This document shows, in pieces, positions 35,499-48,500 of a stretch of DNA of 64,000 nucleotides. The notes beneath the pieces are model-generated. The model was not told the DNA's origin and did not search any database. It saw nothing but the letters and a program-made list of their open reading frames with translations. Position numbers and translations under genes: made by a program. This DNA comes from Pelodera strongyloides (taxonomy: Eukaryota > Nematoda > Chromadorea > Rhabditida > Rhabditidae). Positions within the stretch are counted from its first letter, which is position 1. Every line of letters begins with the position of its first letter. Location of the stretch: positions 206,745-270,744 of the forward strand of contig JAANDG010000146.1 in NCBI GenBank assembly GCA_036852015.1. Direction: 5' to 3'.

Positions 35499-36498
35499 GA
35501 TTTATATAAATCAATAAAATCGATAATCGATTAGAATACGGTGGTTATCGCGGTGTAGCTTTTTTCACATGAGCCTGACCTTTTAAAATGACACAAAAGT
35601 TAAAAGGTCAAGCGCAAGGAAAACGTATATATGATGGTAATTCGGGCTAGGCTGCTGTCTGTGTGTGTCTAATCAGTTCTGGTTATCATAAGCCTCAATT
35701 CCAACTAGATTCCATTATTTGAATAGCCGTTTTTAACATGCCATTCTGTCATTACGGGCAGGCAGGCCTGCGCGCCTAGTGCGCGCGCTACCGATTAAAT
35801 GATATGGGGTGTAGCAGGGGGGCGGAAAATCATAGTGTATACAGGCGAATACATAACAAAACAAATAGACATTGTATACGAAAATGCTGGCATACTGATT
35901 GTCAGTGAATTTAATAATAATAAATATTTATGGGAACAACGAGTCGTAGGGGCCAAATAAGACAACTTCTTCATGTAGTGGCTATTAGCTCGCAAACCAA
36001 AAGGTACCCTAAGGCCCAAGACGTTGGGGCGGTAAGGACACCATGATACTAACAAGGGACCTTGCAATAGAAACTAAAATCCAGTAGAAAGCGGGAAGAA
36101 CTTTTATGCAAGAATCGGTTAGTTTATTCGTTCCACGGCATGCCAAAATAAACGTAAAGATGCGCAAGTGGAAAGCAGCCCTTTAAATTTAGAGTTTTGT
36201 TACGGAGTAATGATCGTAACTATGTATGTAAACCGACTACAGTATCATCTCCACGCATACGCACTACAATGTCGACCTCGGTCATCTGTTTTTAGACAAT
36301 GACCCGTTTCACCTTTTACTGTTTCAAATCAAATTTCTCCGTTGCTCCAAATTAGTCAATGAGTGTTGCAAAGTGCTGTCACCCCTGAATTCCCGAGCGT
36401 ATACGGATGCGGGACGCGCGTGCGGAAAACAAAAAGGGAGCGGGGATGAACGCGCACTGCTCGAGATTTTGGGACAACGGTAATCAAAGGAACAAATA

Positions 36499-36707
36499 GA
36501 GAGAGAGAGGACGAGAGGGGGAGAGAGGGGAAGGTGGAGAGAGTGAGAGAGTGATAGTGCAGTTTGCGTAGGTTAGAGATAAATGATAACCGACCTCTAT
36601 AAGCGAGGGGGAAGTGGTAGAAGTTGCGGACGAAAATGCATGAGCATAACAGCATAAAAAGAATAAAACATCAGCTTAGAGTAATACGAGGCGAGACGGC
36701 AGAGAGA

Positions 36708-36751
<44 letters not shown>

Positions 36752-36758
36752 CAGAGAC
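36499..36758 (+). repeat. two GA simple repeats
   Basis: GA/GGGA tract at 36499-36552 and a purer (GA)n at 36705-36758. Confidence 0.85.
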
Positions 36759-37164
36759 GAGACAGAGAAAGCGAGATTCTTATTTTGAAAGCCGAACTTC
36801 GGACTTATGGTGCACTTGAAAACTACACTATTTCGAAAAACTACACGAGGGTTGGTGGTTGAATCGATCGATTTAGAATAACAATATGATAAAGACAATT
36901 TATAAGTTAACAGTTTCAAACAATCGAACGCAACAATAATAGTTAACAGGTCAATACAGCCCCTTCTATCTACCATGTCCTATGTTATGGATAAAGGAAT
37001 GCGCGTTTCGCGCTCTCTTGCAGGATTGACTGATAGCAATAATAATCAGCGCGGATTCCTGCGCGCGCGCTCAACCACCCACCTAGGCGCGCGAGCCTGG
37101 AAAATTGATGGTAACGAGAAATAGTGATAAACATGATCGACTTAGCGATAGGAGAGGGAAATCA

Positions 37165-37347
37165 GAGAGAGAGAGAGACAGAGAGAGAGAGAGAAAGAGA
37201 GAGATCAATCGAAGAGAACATTTGTGGTGCATTTGCTATGCAAGGTATGCAGACACACGTATTTACTTGGTCAGCGACGCAGAGAGTGGAGAGAGACTAG
37301 AGAGGCAGAGGTGATACTGTGGTGAAAATAAAATATATATATATATA
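37165..37347 (+). repeat. GA repeat and short AT repeat
   Basis: (GA)n at 37165-37205 and (AT)8 at about 37331-37348. Confidence 0.8.
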
Positions 37348-38077
37348 TGTAAGCAACTCCAAAATACAGCAATATATATCAATAAATAAAATAAGTAGAA
37401 GAAAGTGACAAAATAAGTACTTCGATATTGGACTACAAACTCTTCCAAATGGCAAAAATCAATATCCAACAAGAAACTGACCTTTACTATATAATAACAA
37501 TGCAGCTGCTCGAAACTATAAAATCAATAAACATGAATATATCGATCGTTTCTAATTCCCGAGAGTTCAGGGTAGATATATATCCATAACGGGGAAAGAA
37601 TGGAGAGAGCGCCAGCGGGCAACCGCACTCAAGTAGGCATACGGTCACTCGAGCACGCTATAGAGAACAGTCTCTATTTGGGATCGGGAGGGTATTTGTG
37701 TCGTCTTCATATAAGGCGGTGCACAGCGACAAAGAAAGATGGGTTCTGGCGATCTGCCAACTGGTGCGGGAAAAGTACTGGGAAGACTGGGAAGACTGAT
37801 TGGGAATCGCTGGGACCTGACGGAACTTTTGCCCAAACCAGCTTCTCGCTTTTAGCTGCTGGGCATTTTTGGATAAGAGGTTTCGGAATTGGAAAAGTTT
37901 GGTAAAGCCAGCTTCCTCCCCCCAACCCTATTGTGGGAACGACAACTACAGCTGCCGTATACATGGTCACCATTTTTAGCATTTTCCCATTTGCTTCTGA
38001 TCACTATTAGAAGGGCTTCAGATGAGGAAATGTATATCTACTAATAACCACTCCTTCAATTTCTTTTATCTTCTATC

Positions 38078-38392
38078 GTTCTATCTCTCCCTCTCACCGC
38101 TCTTTCTCTCCATCTCTCTCTCTCTCCCTCTTTCTCTCTCTCCCTCTCTCTCTCGCCCTCTCTCCCTCCCTCTCTCTCTCTCTCTCTTTCCTCATCATTG
38201 TTGTGCTGCCCATTCCTGTTGCGGTTAACGTGTCCGCAATTTGCATGCGACCCCGATTAGCCCGGTCATTTTCTCTCTCTTCATCGTTATTTCGGCACCT
38301 CTCGGAACCTGTCTTTCTCTTTATGCATTCCTCTCCCTCTCTCTTTCACCCTCTCTCACCTTGTCTCTCTCTCTCTCTCTCTCTCTGTCTCG
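38078..38392 (+). repeat. CT simple repeats
   Basis: CT/CCCT tract 38078-38195 and (CT)n 38335-38390. Confidence 0.85.
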
Positions 38393-39326
38393 AAGTCCTG
38401 AATAGTTTCGAGCCCTGGGAAGGACATGGAAAGACTGCAAGTCTGGGGAACTGCTAGAATGGTCATATCCAAGTATGGAGGCATGGAATAAATAATAAAC
38501 AACAACCTGTAGTGATCCATAGATAAACTAGTACCCAACTGATCATGAGTTCGAAATTTGACGAAATGAGTACAATTAATATTGGGTTAGAACAGCTGGC
38601 TTATTAATGCAACCGTGCTTTTTGGAATCCACCCTTAGTTTAGTAAATAATAATAATCATATTCGCCTTACTAAAAGAGTCCTTATTCACAATAGCCCCT
38701 ATTGGCCTATAGGCCTAGCAGTACGAAGGTCTAACTTAAAAAGCATTGTAATACGGTAACACTCCGAAGTAAAGGTAGCGAGAGTTTAATTTTCAATTAG
38801 CTAAACTGTCTCATTTCTGATCTTTTTTGCAAAATCTAGCCCTGCTCAGCGTCTCGTTGAGATGGGGAAATTTGTGTGTATATTTCGGATAAATGTCTTG
38901 CTTTTCTTGTTATCTTTAGTGGGGGACCGGAAGAAAAGGGGCCAAAAGAAGATTACACGACGTTTGTATATTCAGACACAACTTTTTTTCTAGATGATCT
39001 TTTCTCATTTAATTGCTGAGTTGCAATCAATGACGTAAGTAAAACGTTGGCTCGATAAAATACTCATTATGAACTGTGATTGTGCGTGTGAATACTTCGT
39101 ATCTTTTGCGAAGTTATCTGCATCTTAGTGATGGGGATATGTATTAAATTGACTGTCCTTTTGGCTACATATGTACAAACAGAAAAATATGATATACACT
39201 AGCGCAAAAGATGTTGCTCGAAGAGCATGTAGAAAAACTTGTTCAGGTAAAAATGTTTTTCAGAATGGTATGTAGAGATACAATAAGATCGTACGTGTAC
39301 TTCAATACTTAATCTGTAAGTCAATC

Positions 39327-39555
39327 AATAACTCGAATAAATCAATATATCAATAGATCTACAATTGAGTGGAGCCTGTGGGAGCTAATAGCCATCTCGT
39401 TCAACGAACAAATAAATACAATCAAGCAATAAATCGATAGATGTCCCTAAAAGGGGCGGAGTCTGTGGGCTGATATTTATCTCTGTAAATCAATCAATAA
39501 ATCAATAGATGTCCCTAGAAGGGGGTGGAGCCTATGGGCACACTGATAGTCATCT
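39327..39555 (+). repeat. tandem repeat, three ~80-base units
   Basis: Each unit reads AATCAATAAATCAATAGATGTCCCTA or close to it, then GGGG(C/T)GGAG(C/T)CTGTGGGC, then a CATCT-type end. Units start near 39327, 39410 and 39488 and differ by several changes. Confidence 0.7.
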
Positions 39556-39654
39556 TTCTGCTCGAGCGCACGACCGCTTTTACGGACGCGCACCAGCACA
39601 ACAAGTGTTTATGTGTGTTATAGCAAACATTCTGGGGGACAAACAAACTGGCCA

Positions 39655-39838
39655 GAGGGGGAGAGGAGCCCATGTTTGAGGGAGGGATAGAGGGAGAGGG
39701 AGGGGGATAAGCCTCCCCGGGAGAGAGAAGTGGGGAGAGAGGGTGAGAGGGAGGAGGGGAAAAGCCTCACCCACACACAGAGAGAGGCAAGATAGAGGGA
39801 GGGGGGGGGGAGGAGGAGGAATCCTCCCTGAGCATGGG
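39655..39838 (+). repeat. polypurine (GA/GGGA) tract
   Basis: Nearly all-purine for about 180 bases, with a G10 run near 39805 and two CCTC breaks. More G-rich than the other GA repeats. Confidence 0.75.
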
Positions 39839-40312
39839 GAGGTGACAAAAGTTACAAGCGTTTTGCATGATTGTGCCGAAAGGCTGAAGCCTGATTGTGA
39901 GAAATAGACATAGAATGTGTTGCTTTAAATTTTAAATTGACTAATTCTAGGCTATGTACTTGTTCAGGATATTGTAAAAAAGTCAAAGCCTCTCATGTCA
40001 TGCATGTCCAGTGTTCGAGTAGACCGACCTAAAAATAAAGCATCACTAAGATGCAACAAAAAAAGTAAAATACTTCCTCATGCCGGAAAACCCGCTCTTC
40101 TGTGAGGAGAAGATGGGGATGAAGTACTTTATAAGGGTAAATTACTTCATAAAAAAGGCATCACATGTATTGACGTAAAGACGACATCCAGCTTCAAGAA
40201 AGTATACAAGGTACACATTATATCACACAAAATGAGGACAATAAACTACGTACTGTGCTTCTGTAGTGAAAGGGCTACTTTAGAAGAAACTTAGATGGTA
40301 GAGGAAACGTAA

Positions 40313-40357
40313 ATTGAGAGACAGGGAGAGAGACGTAACGAAAGACAGAGACAGAGG

Positions 40358-40413
<56 letters not shown>

Positions 40414-40798
40414 AGTACGTTGAGGATTTTCCAATAAAACGCAAAAACACAATCAAACTTAAAACGGAATCCTTGAAAGGTAAAACCAAAATCGGAAACC
40501 ATTTAGTACTATGAGAGTGGGAGAGGAAAGGGGGTCAGTTAGAGAGGAGGTCGAGAAAAAAAAAGTGAGTGAGAACCTTAGAACCTTAGCGAACTCTAAT
40601 TGATGACCGGGTGGATCGAAGTCTCATCTGAGAGAGAGAGGCAGAGACAGACAGAGAGAGAGAGAGAGAGACATAGGGAGACAGATAGCGAGAGACAGAG
40701 AGAGAAAGAGAGAAAGAGAAAGAGAGAGAGATAGGGAGAGGCAGAGAGACAGAGAGAGAAAGAGAGAGAGATAGGGAGAGGCAGAGAGACAGAGAGAT
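40313..40798 (+). repeat. two long GA repeats
   Basis: (GA)n at 40313-40413, and a longer tract at 40632-40798 in which the block GATAGGGAGAGGCAGAGAGACAG occurs twice in tandem. Confidence 0.85.
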
Positions 40799-41852
40799 CA
40801 TAAAGTGTGAAAATGTCAGGTTATGAAGAATCGCAGAACACAACTTATCTGATTGAATATTACATATCAAATGCATCAATGTTAAATCAACCGTGAAAAT
40901 TGACACAGTTGAAAAGAATAAAGTGAGCCGAGAAGTGAACGAAGTTTTATGAAAAGATGATGGCATTTTTCGGATTTTCACAATAAATTGTATTAATATT
41001 TTACAATGTTTTATCTAAGAATGAGCACGCAGGAGACAAACACACAAACAAACATAGATAGCTACGCATCTCTAACACGTTGAAATGTATAATTTAGGCG
41101 CAATTGCAATATTAGATGAAACTTAAATTATAAGACTAGGTCGACTACATACAATTACATAAAATCAGCTGTAGTAAAGTAAAATTTGACTACAGGATTT
41201 CTCCACGCGCCCACGAATTTATAGAACATCCAACACTACAAAAGTATATTGCACGAAATGTAATAATGTGAATAAGTGGGCTGGGACAAGAAAAAGGGGT
41301 AAACGTGTGAATTTTTGGGTATGCCAACTTGCCGACTCCCCCATGTACGGCTTTCTCTTTTTTTTTTCTTTTTTTTTGGTCCCGACTAGCGTTGGCCCGA
41401 ATTTCTACTCAAAAAGTATCAGACAAAGCTCTTTGAAACAGCCGATCATAAACTATCCTCTTTGTAAAACTATATGATTACGCCTGGTATAGTATATTAA
41501 AATAAAAATACACAATATATGTATTTTGGAATATGTTGGTTTTCTGAACAGACCAGGAAACTGATTAATATATAATGCAGAGCAAAGTTTTCCTGGCGTA
41601 TACGCGATACGAGTAGACTTTGGAGGAAATTATTCATTTGTAGAAATGTTGAGGCGAAAAACCGCATAAACACGTTGCTGCGACATCTAGTAAAACATGT
41701 AAAAAAAATATGCTTGAATAAACGAAAACGTTATAAAACTTCAGTGTAAAAGATTTATATCCATGATAATAAAAAATCATGAAACGAGACATCATACAGT
41801 AGAAAATACCAATAACCGATTAAAATACGACTGATACTACCTCGGCGCGCTG

Positions 41853-41919
41853 ATTGGCTGGTCTGCTACAGAAGAAGCTACGCTGATTGGCTCGCCCATT
41901 ACAAAACAACGCTGATTGG
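41853..41919 (-). promoter_or_regulatory. three CCAAT boxes, evenly spaced
   Basis: GCTGATTGGCT occurs at about 41849, 41882 and 41911, so ATTGG starts at 41853, 41886 and 41915. Spacing is 33 and 29 bases, near three helical turns. On the minus strand each reads AGCCAATCAGC, the NF-Y consensus. The region around it is GC-richer than its surroundings. It could be a far-upstream eps-8 promoter or belong to an unseen transcript. Confidence 0.45.
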
Positions 41920-42159
41920 CTATCATTGCGCGCGATTGTCGCACTTTAGCGGCAAGGTGCCGGGAGCGTGCATTCTGAGGTCATGCCCTCGGATGACCCC
42001 GAGATAGTGTTCGATTCGTATACAACAATACAGTGACAGACAACAATTGCAGGTGAACATCACAGGTGAACCGTGGCGCGTGGATTCGGTACGCGTTGCG
42101 TGCGCCTTCTTCTTACCGGCTTTCTACATTAGGACTGGGAGCTAAATGCGGGAGAGACC

Positions 42160-42254
42160 GGTGAGAGAGAGAGAGAGAGAGAGAGAGTAAGAGAAGGAGA
42201 GAGGGAGAGAGAAAAGGATAAATAGAGCCGAAGAGAAAGAGAGGCAGAGAGAGA
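42160..42254 (+). repeat. GA simple repeat
   Basis: (GA)n then GAGAAAGAGAGG, about 240 bases to the right of the CCAAT-box cluster. Confidence 0.8.
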
Positions 42255-43842
42255 TCCTACAGACCCGTCCTCAGATCCACCCAACTCGCTTCGCGCACTC
42301 CAGTATACAGTTGCAATAGACCTAGGTTATAGCGATTGTCAGAGGAGGCTAATTTCTATAGGGAAAATTATCTCACTAATTGCGGGAATGACACCGGCTT
42401 CAAGTCGAGCTACTGTTTTTTTTTCTTGTGCTCAGCAACGTATCGTAACCCGACAATTTTCCCGCTCCAGTTGATCAACGTAACTCAATTACATAACAGT
42501 ATTATTCGGGCTCTCAGTGCGCTTTAGCAGTTATATTTGTTAGCTTATCGGCTTATTGCGCAACTAAGCGTGCAGGTCTGGCAGGTCATATGCATAGAGT
42601 ATGAAAAGCCGGTGTTGGTACGCTATGAGTTCACAAAGAATGTTCAGATAACAGGTACTGTAAAGGAATAGCACATCACTACGCACCTGAGAAAGCCGAG
42701 TTAGAATTAAAAGAAAAAAGTACTAGAAATTAATGAAGAGGAGTATAGAGACAGCGGATGGAGAGAGAGGATGAAGGCATGAAAGAGAGAATAAGAAAGG
42801 GAGAGAGAATATTTTATTTTAGTTTCCAACCTACTTTTCACACGTTTCACCAAATCCTAATTTACAGACAGAAGCCTGCTAGGCCCGTTTCAAGCTCAGA
42901 CAATAAAGGACAACGTGAAACTTGCGGCGTGCATGTGGCGTGCATGCGGCGCGAAAGCGCGCCGTTGGGAACTGGCTTGCAAGTTGCCCGCCGTAAGGTT
43001 GCCGCTTTCACGCCAATTTTCGCCAGTGACTGCATCGCTATTCCAATACGTAATTCCTTACCGTTACACGACGAAAATCAATATCACCTCCATGCTTTTT
43101 ATATCACAGATTTTTATATTGTTCAACAGCAAACCAGGTAAAAAAGGTTTATTTTCACAAAAACGAATTTAAACACCTAATAATTGTTTCTCTCCAGGCG
43201 AGATATCGTACGGCAAATGAACACAAAACAATGAGCAGCTAGAAAATGAGTAGCTAGAAACGCGGAAAGCCCCATCTTTTCTAGTACAACAGCGTTCAGC
43301 ACTTTTTTTTCCTAATCCTTGACGCGTAAACTGCGTAAGGGTGGTGCATAACAGTGTTCAAGGTTTGCTGATGTCGATGTCATACTCCGCAGAGTTCCAC
43401 ACTCATCAGATGAGTCTACTGACTTTGATGCCTATAAAATTATCTCTTTATATGAACAACGTTACAACAAAGGATGGGAAATACATTAGTTCAGTTTTCA
43501 GTGGGAAGAGAGAATATGGAGCTCTACTCTAACGAGAGCGCCGCAACGCAGCCAAACGTGTGCGAGAAACTCGCGGCTCACAGTGGTCTCCAGTCTTGCG
43601 ATACCCCTCCGCACTCACCTTTTTCACATTACTTACATGTGATTGCGCATGACAAAAAATACAATAAACTAATTGCATACATAATGGCGCAGGATTAAAT
43701 TATCTTCATCATGTGGAAATGTGTGCTATGGGTTCCTTTGGATTTTTCTTTTTTTTTTCCTTCTTCCAATAATTGTCCGTGACTTTGGACCTGAGGAAAA
43801 CATTTACTGAAATAACAAATTCATAGCTGCGGCAAACTCAGA

Positions 43843-44284
43843 TTAAAGGAGGAGGCTCACGAGAATGAAGTGCTCAAATGGTTTCCTTTTATCGACAGAG
43901 GATGTTATTAAATTCCGAAAGACATGCTTTACAAAGCAAAACCTTTAATTAGAAGGAGTAAATCAATATAAGACTATGAAGTCGATAACAATTTTGGATC
44001 GTAGTAAATAGTTGATTTCCATAGTGGGCAAATGGTTTCCTTTTATCGATAATTTTGTGCTGGCTTGCAAAATGACTTGTAAATTTGCATGCCCACTACG
44101 GAAATCAACTATTTACTACGATCCAAAATTTTTATAGAATTCATAGTTTTAATTGATTATTGATTTACTCCTTCCAGTTAAAAGCTTTTGCTTTGTAAAG
44201 CATGTCTTTCGGAATTTAATACCATCATATTTCGATAAAAGGAAACTATTTGAGCACTTCATTCTCGTGAGCCTCCTCCTTTAA
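43843..44284. mobile_element. family B' palindrome, copy 2
   Basis: TTAAAGGAGGAGGCTCACGA ... TCGTGAGCCTCCTCCTTTAA. The arms, with GGTTTCCTTTTATCGA and CATGCTTTACAAAGC, are long inverted repeats. The core contains ATTTGCAT. Confidence 0.84.
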
Positions 44285-44992
44285 CACCGTATTTCCAAAG
44301 ACTGAATTTCCTGTAATTCTGATTAATTTCCAGGTTTTTCTATTTTCCATTCATCAAGTTTATTCAAGCAATATTGAAATTCTTGCAAAGTCATTTCCGA
44401 AGCAAACATTAGGTCCTGTCACGTAGTTTCAAACCAAAATTGTTTGTGTCCACCTTGACCCGACCCTGTGGTGCTCTTAAAAAAAATAGTTATCGATTTT
44501 TCGGCATAAAATGAACTCTAACCAATTAATGTGTTGTAAGCACACGGGCATTTAATCCTCTTTGATCCGTATGATACGGGCTCCGAGTTCTGAAACTAGA
44601 AAGAAAGGTCATGGATCAATACTTTTACTTTTTTATTATTAATTATTTGTCACGTTGTAGTTAGTTTTTCCTCTAACCTAACCACTTTAAAAATAATTTT
44701 AAAAGTTAAAATTGATACTAACAGCTGTTGGTCAGTGTGGGTTTAGTGTAGGTGTAAGGTACTGTAGTTCGTTGACAAATGAATGTTCACATGCCATATA
44801 TGATAATATAAATGTTTATTGAAATGTAGAAACAAGGTGATAAACTAATATACATATAGTAACAAAAGTATAGAGCCAGTTTGCACAGGGTCTTGACTAC
44901 ATATATAGAGTTAGTTTCTACTGCTATGGCTATGATCATGAATCGTCCGCTGCGCCTACTAGGTGGAGCTTATAAAATGCCTGAAATTAAAA

Positions 44993-45174
44993 TAAAGCGA
45001 AATACCGGCCGGTTTTTGAAACGCATCGTAGACAGCTGAATTCTTACATATTTATGCAAAGTTGATCGAATTTAGCCCGATTTTTGTATTTTAATTTATG
45101 CTAATTTGCATAAGCTGCACAGGAATGCTGGTGTACTCGATGTGTTTCAAAAACCGGCCATTATTTCGCTTTAA
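44993..45174. mobile_element. family A hairpin MITE, copy 8
   Basis: ATAAAGCGAAATACCGGCCG ... GGCCATTATTTCGCTTTAA. It lies about 400 bases upstream of the cysteine-rich secreted protein gene and contains ATTTGCATAAG. Confidence 0.84.
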
Positions 45175-45583
45175 ATTAATATTTACCTTGTCCTGCAATT
45201 TATGTCATGCATTATTCGCCTGTGATTTAATTGAACATAAATTGTTATTGACATTGGAACCTCATTTTCATTGATGTGTTTAGTTCGTGTATCTATAACT
45301 CATCGTAAACCCAATTTTATTTCCGAGTTATACAGTTCATAAAAGTGACAAAATAGAGAAAATTAGGACCGTTAACCAAGTAAAATGTGGTATGCCTACT
45401 TTGTTATTGTGATTTTTACTGATAGCAAAGAGCCATGCATTTTCTATTAGACTTATATTACACCTTACACTTTCACCATCAATCCATATGTAAAACAAAT
45501 ATTTTGTGTTAGTCGCCTCAAAAGGCAAGCAGCCGTGTCAAGACTACATATATTATATTGTTTTTAAATTTTTCTTCCAGGCA

Positions 45584-48500
45584 ATGTTTCCCAAATGGGT
45601 TCGCCTCATACTAATATTACAATTAACACTACATCCGTTTATTGGAGCCGAATTCCTTTGCTACAGGTAAATTTTAGTTGGTAGAGTGCACTGACAATGA
45701 GGTCGTTCATTCTCCAGATTTGCTGTGGCCCATCCCTTTAAAGCCGTATTGTGCCAACTTTGGGAAATTTGCATATGGTACGCAAATCCTACGTAACCTA
45801 TGCAAATTTGGTGCCCGTCAAGCTTCCGGCACCAAATTTGCATAGGATACATAGGATTTGCGTGTTATATGCAGAGTTCCTAAAGTAAGTACACTACTGC
45901 TTTAAAACTAGGGCGCTTAATTGAGCTTGAATTTAAAAATACTTTGTGTAAGTTGTTTTATAGTCATAATGTCATAAACTTCAAAGTAGTCACTTCTTTT
46001 CCAGATGTTGGGGCGATTCTGAAACCAAAGGCCAATTCTGTAGTAATGGAAACCTCTGCTACGGAGCCACCTGTTATTTCAGTCAGTTTATTTGAGAGAA
46101 TAAAATATGAACAGGAATATCTAGAAGAAATTTTTGATCATCATTTCATAGTTCCTCACCTTTCAAAATCGTCCACGGTAACAATGTGCAATTCATTTAC
46201 AACCACGTTCTTCGTATTTTTACTTTATTGCCATTCTACTCTTTACGGTAGCCAACTACGTACCACAGTCATGGTTATATAATATTGTGGCCATCGCATG
46301 TTGTGCCTTTTCACGATTAAATAAAGTATCTCTATTGGCACATAGCACATATCCTTATTATACGCAAGATTTCTGATTTCCGATTTCTCATTACTGTACG
46401 ACTCTTTTTTTTTAGTATTGTGATAAGCATAATAGCTTTAAAAACCTTTTTTGCACTTCAAGAGCGTTCATCTTATATGCAAGGGTCGTACAAAACGGTT
46501 CAAAGTTTGCATATGACATGTTCCGCAGACGGCCTGAGCTACCTGAGCAGCAGGCGACGAGTTCTAGATTGCAATAATGATTGCTGTATTGATCTGCCTC
46601 CTAATCTTAGATGTGCAAGACAATGGCCAATGGGATGCCGGTTGTCTGCCAGAGAAAGGATCGGCTACTACGGCCGATCAGGTAAAGAAGCTTTTTCGGA
46701 CTCTAGCTCAATTCATACGCTTCGTTGATAAGAATATGAATAATGTTTATTGACTCGCACTCTTGTGGAATTACAATCTATATACTGGTGGAAATTATAT
46801 CCTAGTATCTATATTATCTACTTTGATTTTTCTTTTTCATCGTCTCTCACGACGTTGCGCTCTTTTAATGAGTATAATAAATATTCAAATATTCAAATAT
46901 TCAAACTGCTAAGAACTTAACGTTTCTGGAAGTAAATATTTTCTTTAATTAAGCTGTTGAAACGTAGGTGCAACATGAAGCATCATAAATATTATTTGTG
47001 CCCGGGTTTCCCAATAATCTTCTTATTATATAAAGGAGTAACTGTAGCTTAATTTGCATACCGATGTGCGTTACGGAAATGCAAATTCACGCCGACTGGT
47101 AGTTACATACTACAAGGCTTTCATACGAAAAAGGTCATCAGTCATCACTCATTTTTACATGGAACTCTACCTTTCAACTAGCGAAATTACTCGAAAAAGG
47201 GCATTATTGTGTCTCTCTAACTACGTGTAACTTCAACCGTGTCTGCGTTTCCTTCTTATGTTTACTGAATCTCACGGTTTACTCTATTACGTTTCCTAGG
47301 ACGGATTACGGTGCTTTACCCAAATGGAGCGTAATCTTATGATTTTTCCTTTCAGACGTGCTCCTATGCAAATTCGAATACATCCTGTGAGTGTGTTGGT
47401 GATTTCTGCAATAAACTGACAGTTGTGATACAGTATCTCAAAGGATATTGGCCTGAGGCGGCTCCGGGGTAAGACCACTTAAAACTTTCATTATCCGGCT
47501 CGCAAACATCCGAGATTTTTTTTATCCCAAACGATATCCAGCATCAATCAATCAATAAATGGTTCAAATCCAAAATATTTCCAAGTATCTATATCATCTA
47601 CTTTTCTTTTCTTTTTTCATCGTCTCTCACGGCGTTGCGCTCTTTTATTTAATGAGTATAATAAATATGCTAATATTCAAATATTCCAACTTATGCGCAA
47701 AAATATCAAGAGAACAATGTCGGGCTGCAGTATAATCATACGAACGAATCTTGCGATAACATGACGTGCAATTTTATCTACATAAAGCGTATTTGCGAAT
47801 ATCATAATGATTACTAAACATGGTGTCAATAGAAGAGATGAAAGTCAGCATCAAGGAGCACAGGATCTTGCTCAATTCATAACACATCCAGAGGCCATAT
47901 TCACCACTCCGATTCCCTCGGGGAAATATTCCCTGGGGACAGAAAATAGCAAAATGAAGGTCCAGGAAATTCATCCCCATGGGGAATTGAGTGGTGAATA
48001 CGCCCTCAAAAACATCTGTATTATTCACAGGAAAACAATCGTGCCGTTCCTGCCGTCCGACGAGGCAATTCCGTGTTTTGAATGCGGACGAATAAAGTTA
48101 AACGATACTGTAACAGAAATTCCCTGCGACAAAGATCATCTGTGCAATGGTGGCTACTGTATGACGGGTGAGTTTTATAAATCAGGCTTACTGAAGGTTT
48201 GATTTAATATAAGCTTCTTTAGTTTGTTTACGACTGTTTTTCAACTTTCTGAAAGGGGTACTAAGACCTTCTGCTGTAGTTTCCTTGCACAGTTTTTGTT
48301 ATTCCAGTGAAGGGCGAGTATCCATATTCCTACTGTGCTTCTTCGTGGGAAGGCGATGGAACCGTAAGCTTTACATACAAACTATGGCTTTCCTCTAATC
48401 GCGTTGACGGTTTAGATGTAGGTAGTATGAGCTTAGGCTTAGTTAACATACATATTATATACGGTTTATTCATATATATTCTCCTCTATAACCCAATTAG

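Larger units (their letters stand above)
28762..45580. other. 16.8 kb without a recognisable gene
   Basis: Hairpin elements lie at 30.2, 31.5, 34.3, 35.15, 43.8 and 45.0 kb. GA/CT repeats are dense from 31.9 to 42.3 kb, a three-copy tandem repeat lies at 39.3-39.55 kb, and GC-rich patches occur at 35.76, 37.05, 37.6-37.9 and 41.85-42.1 kb. Nothing resembles a conserved protein in any frame. It may hold distal eps-8 regulatory DNA or a non-coding first exon. Confidence 0.5.

Noticed and set aside
37600..37990. GC-rich patch with open frames on both strands
   Set aside because: No recognisable domain, splice context or codon bias; recorded only as a GC-rich patch.
40314..40981. Long Ser-Leu-rich or Arg-Glu-rich reading frames, here and at 13.6, 19.2, 31.9, 33.3, 36.7 and 38.1 kb
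   Set aside because: Products of (GA)n/(CT)n repeats, which are open in all frames.
42758..43172. Two overlapping frames of 127 and 85 aa
   Set aside because: GC-rich stretch between repeats; no family resemblance and no splice or start context.
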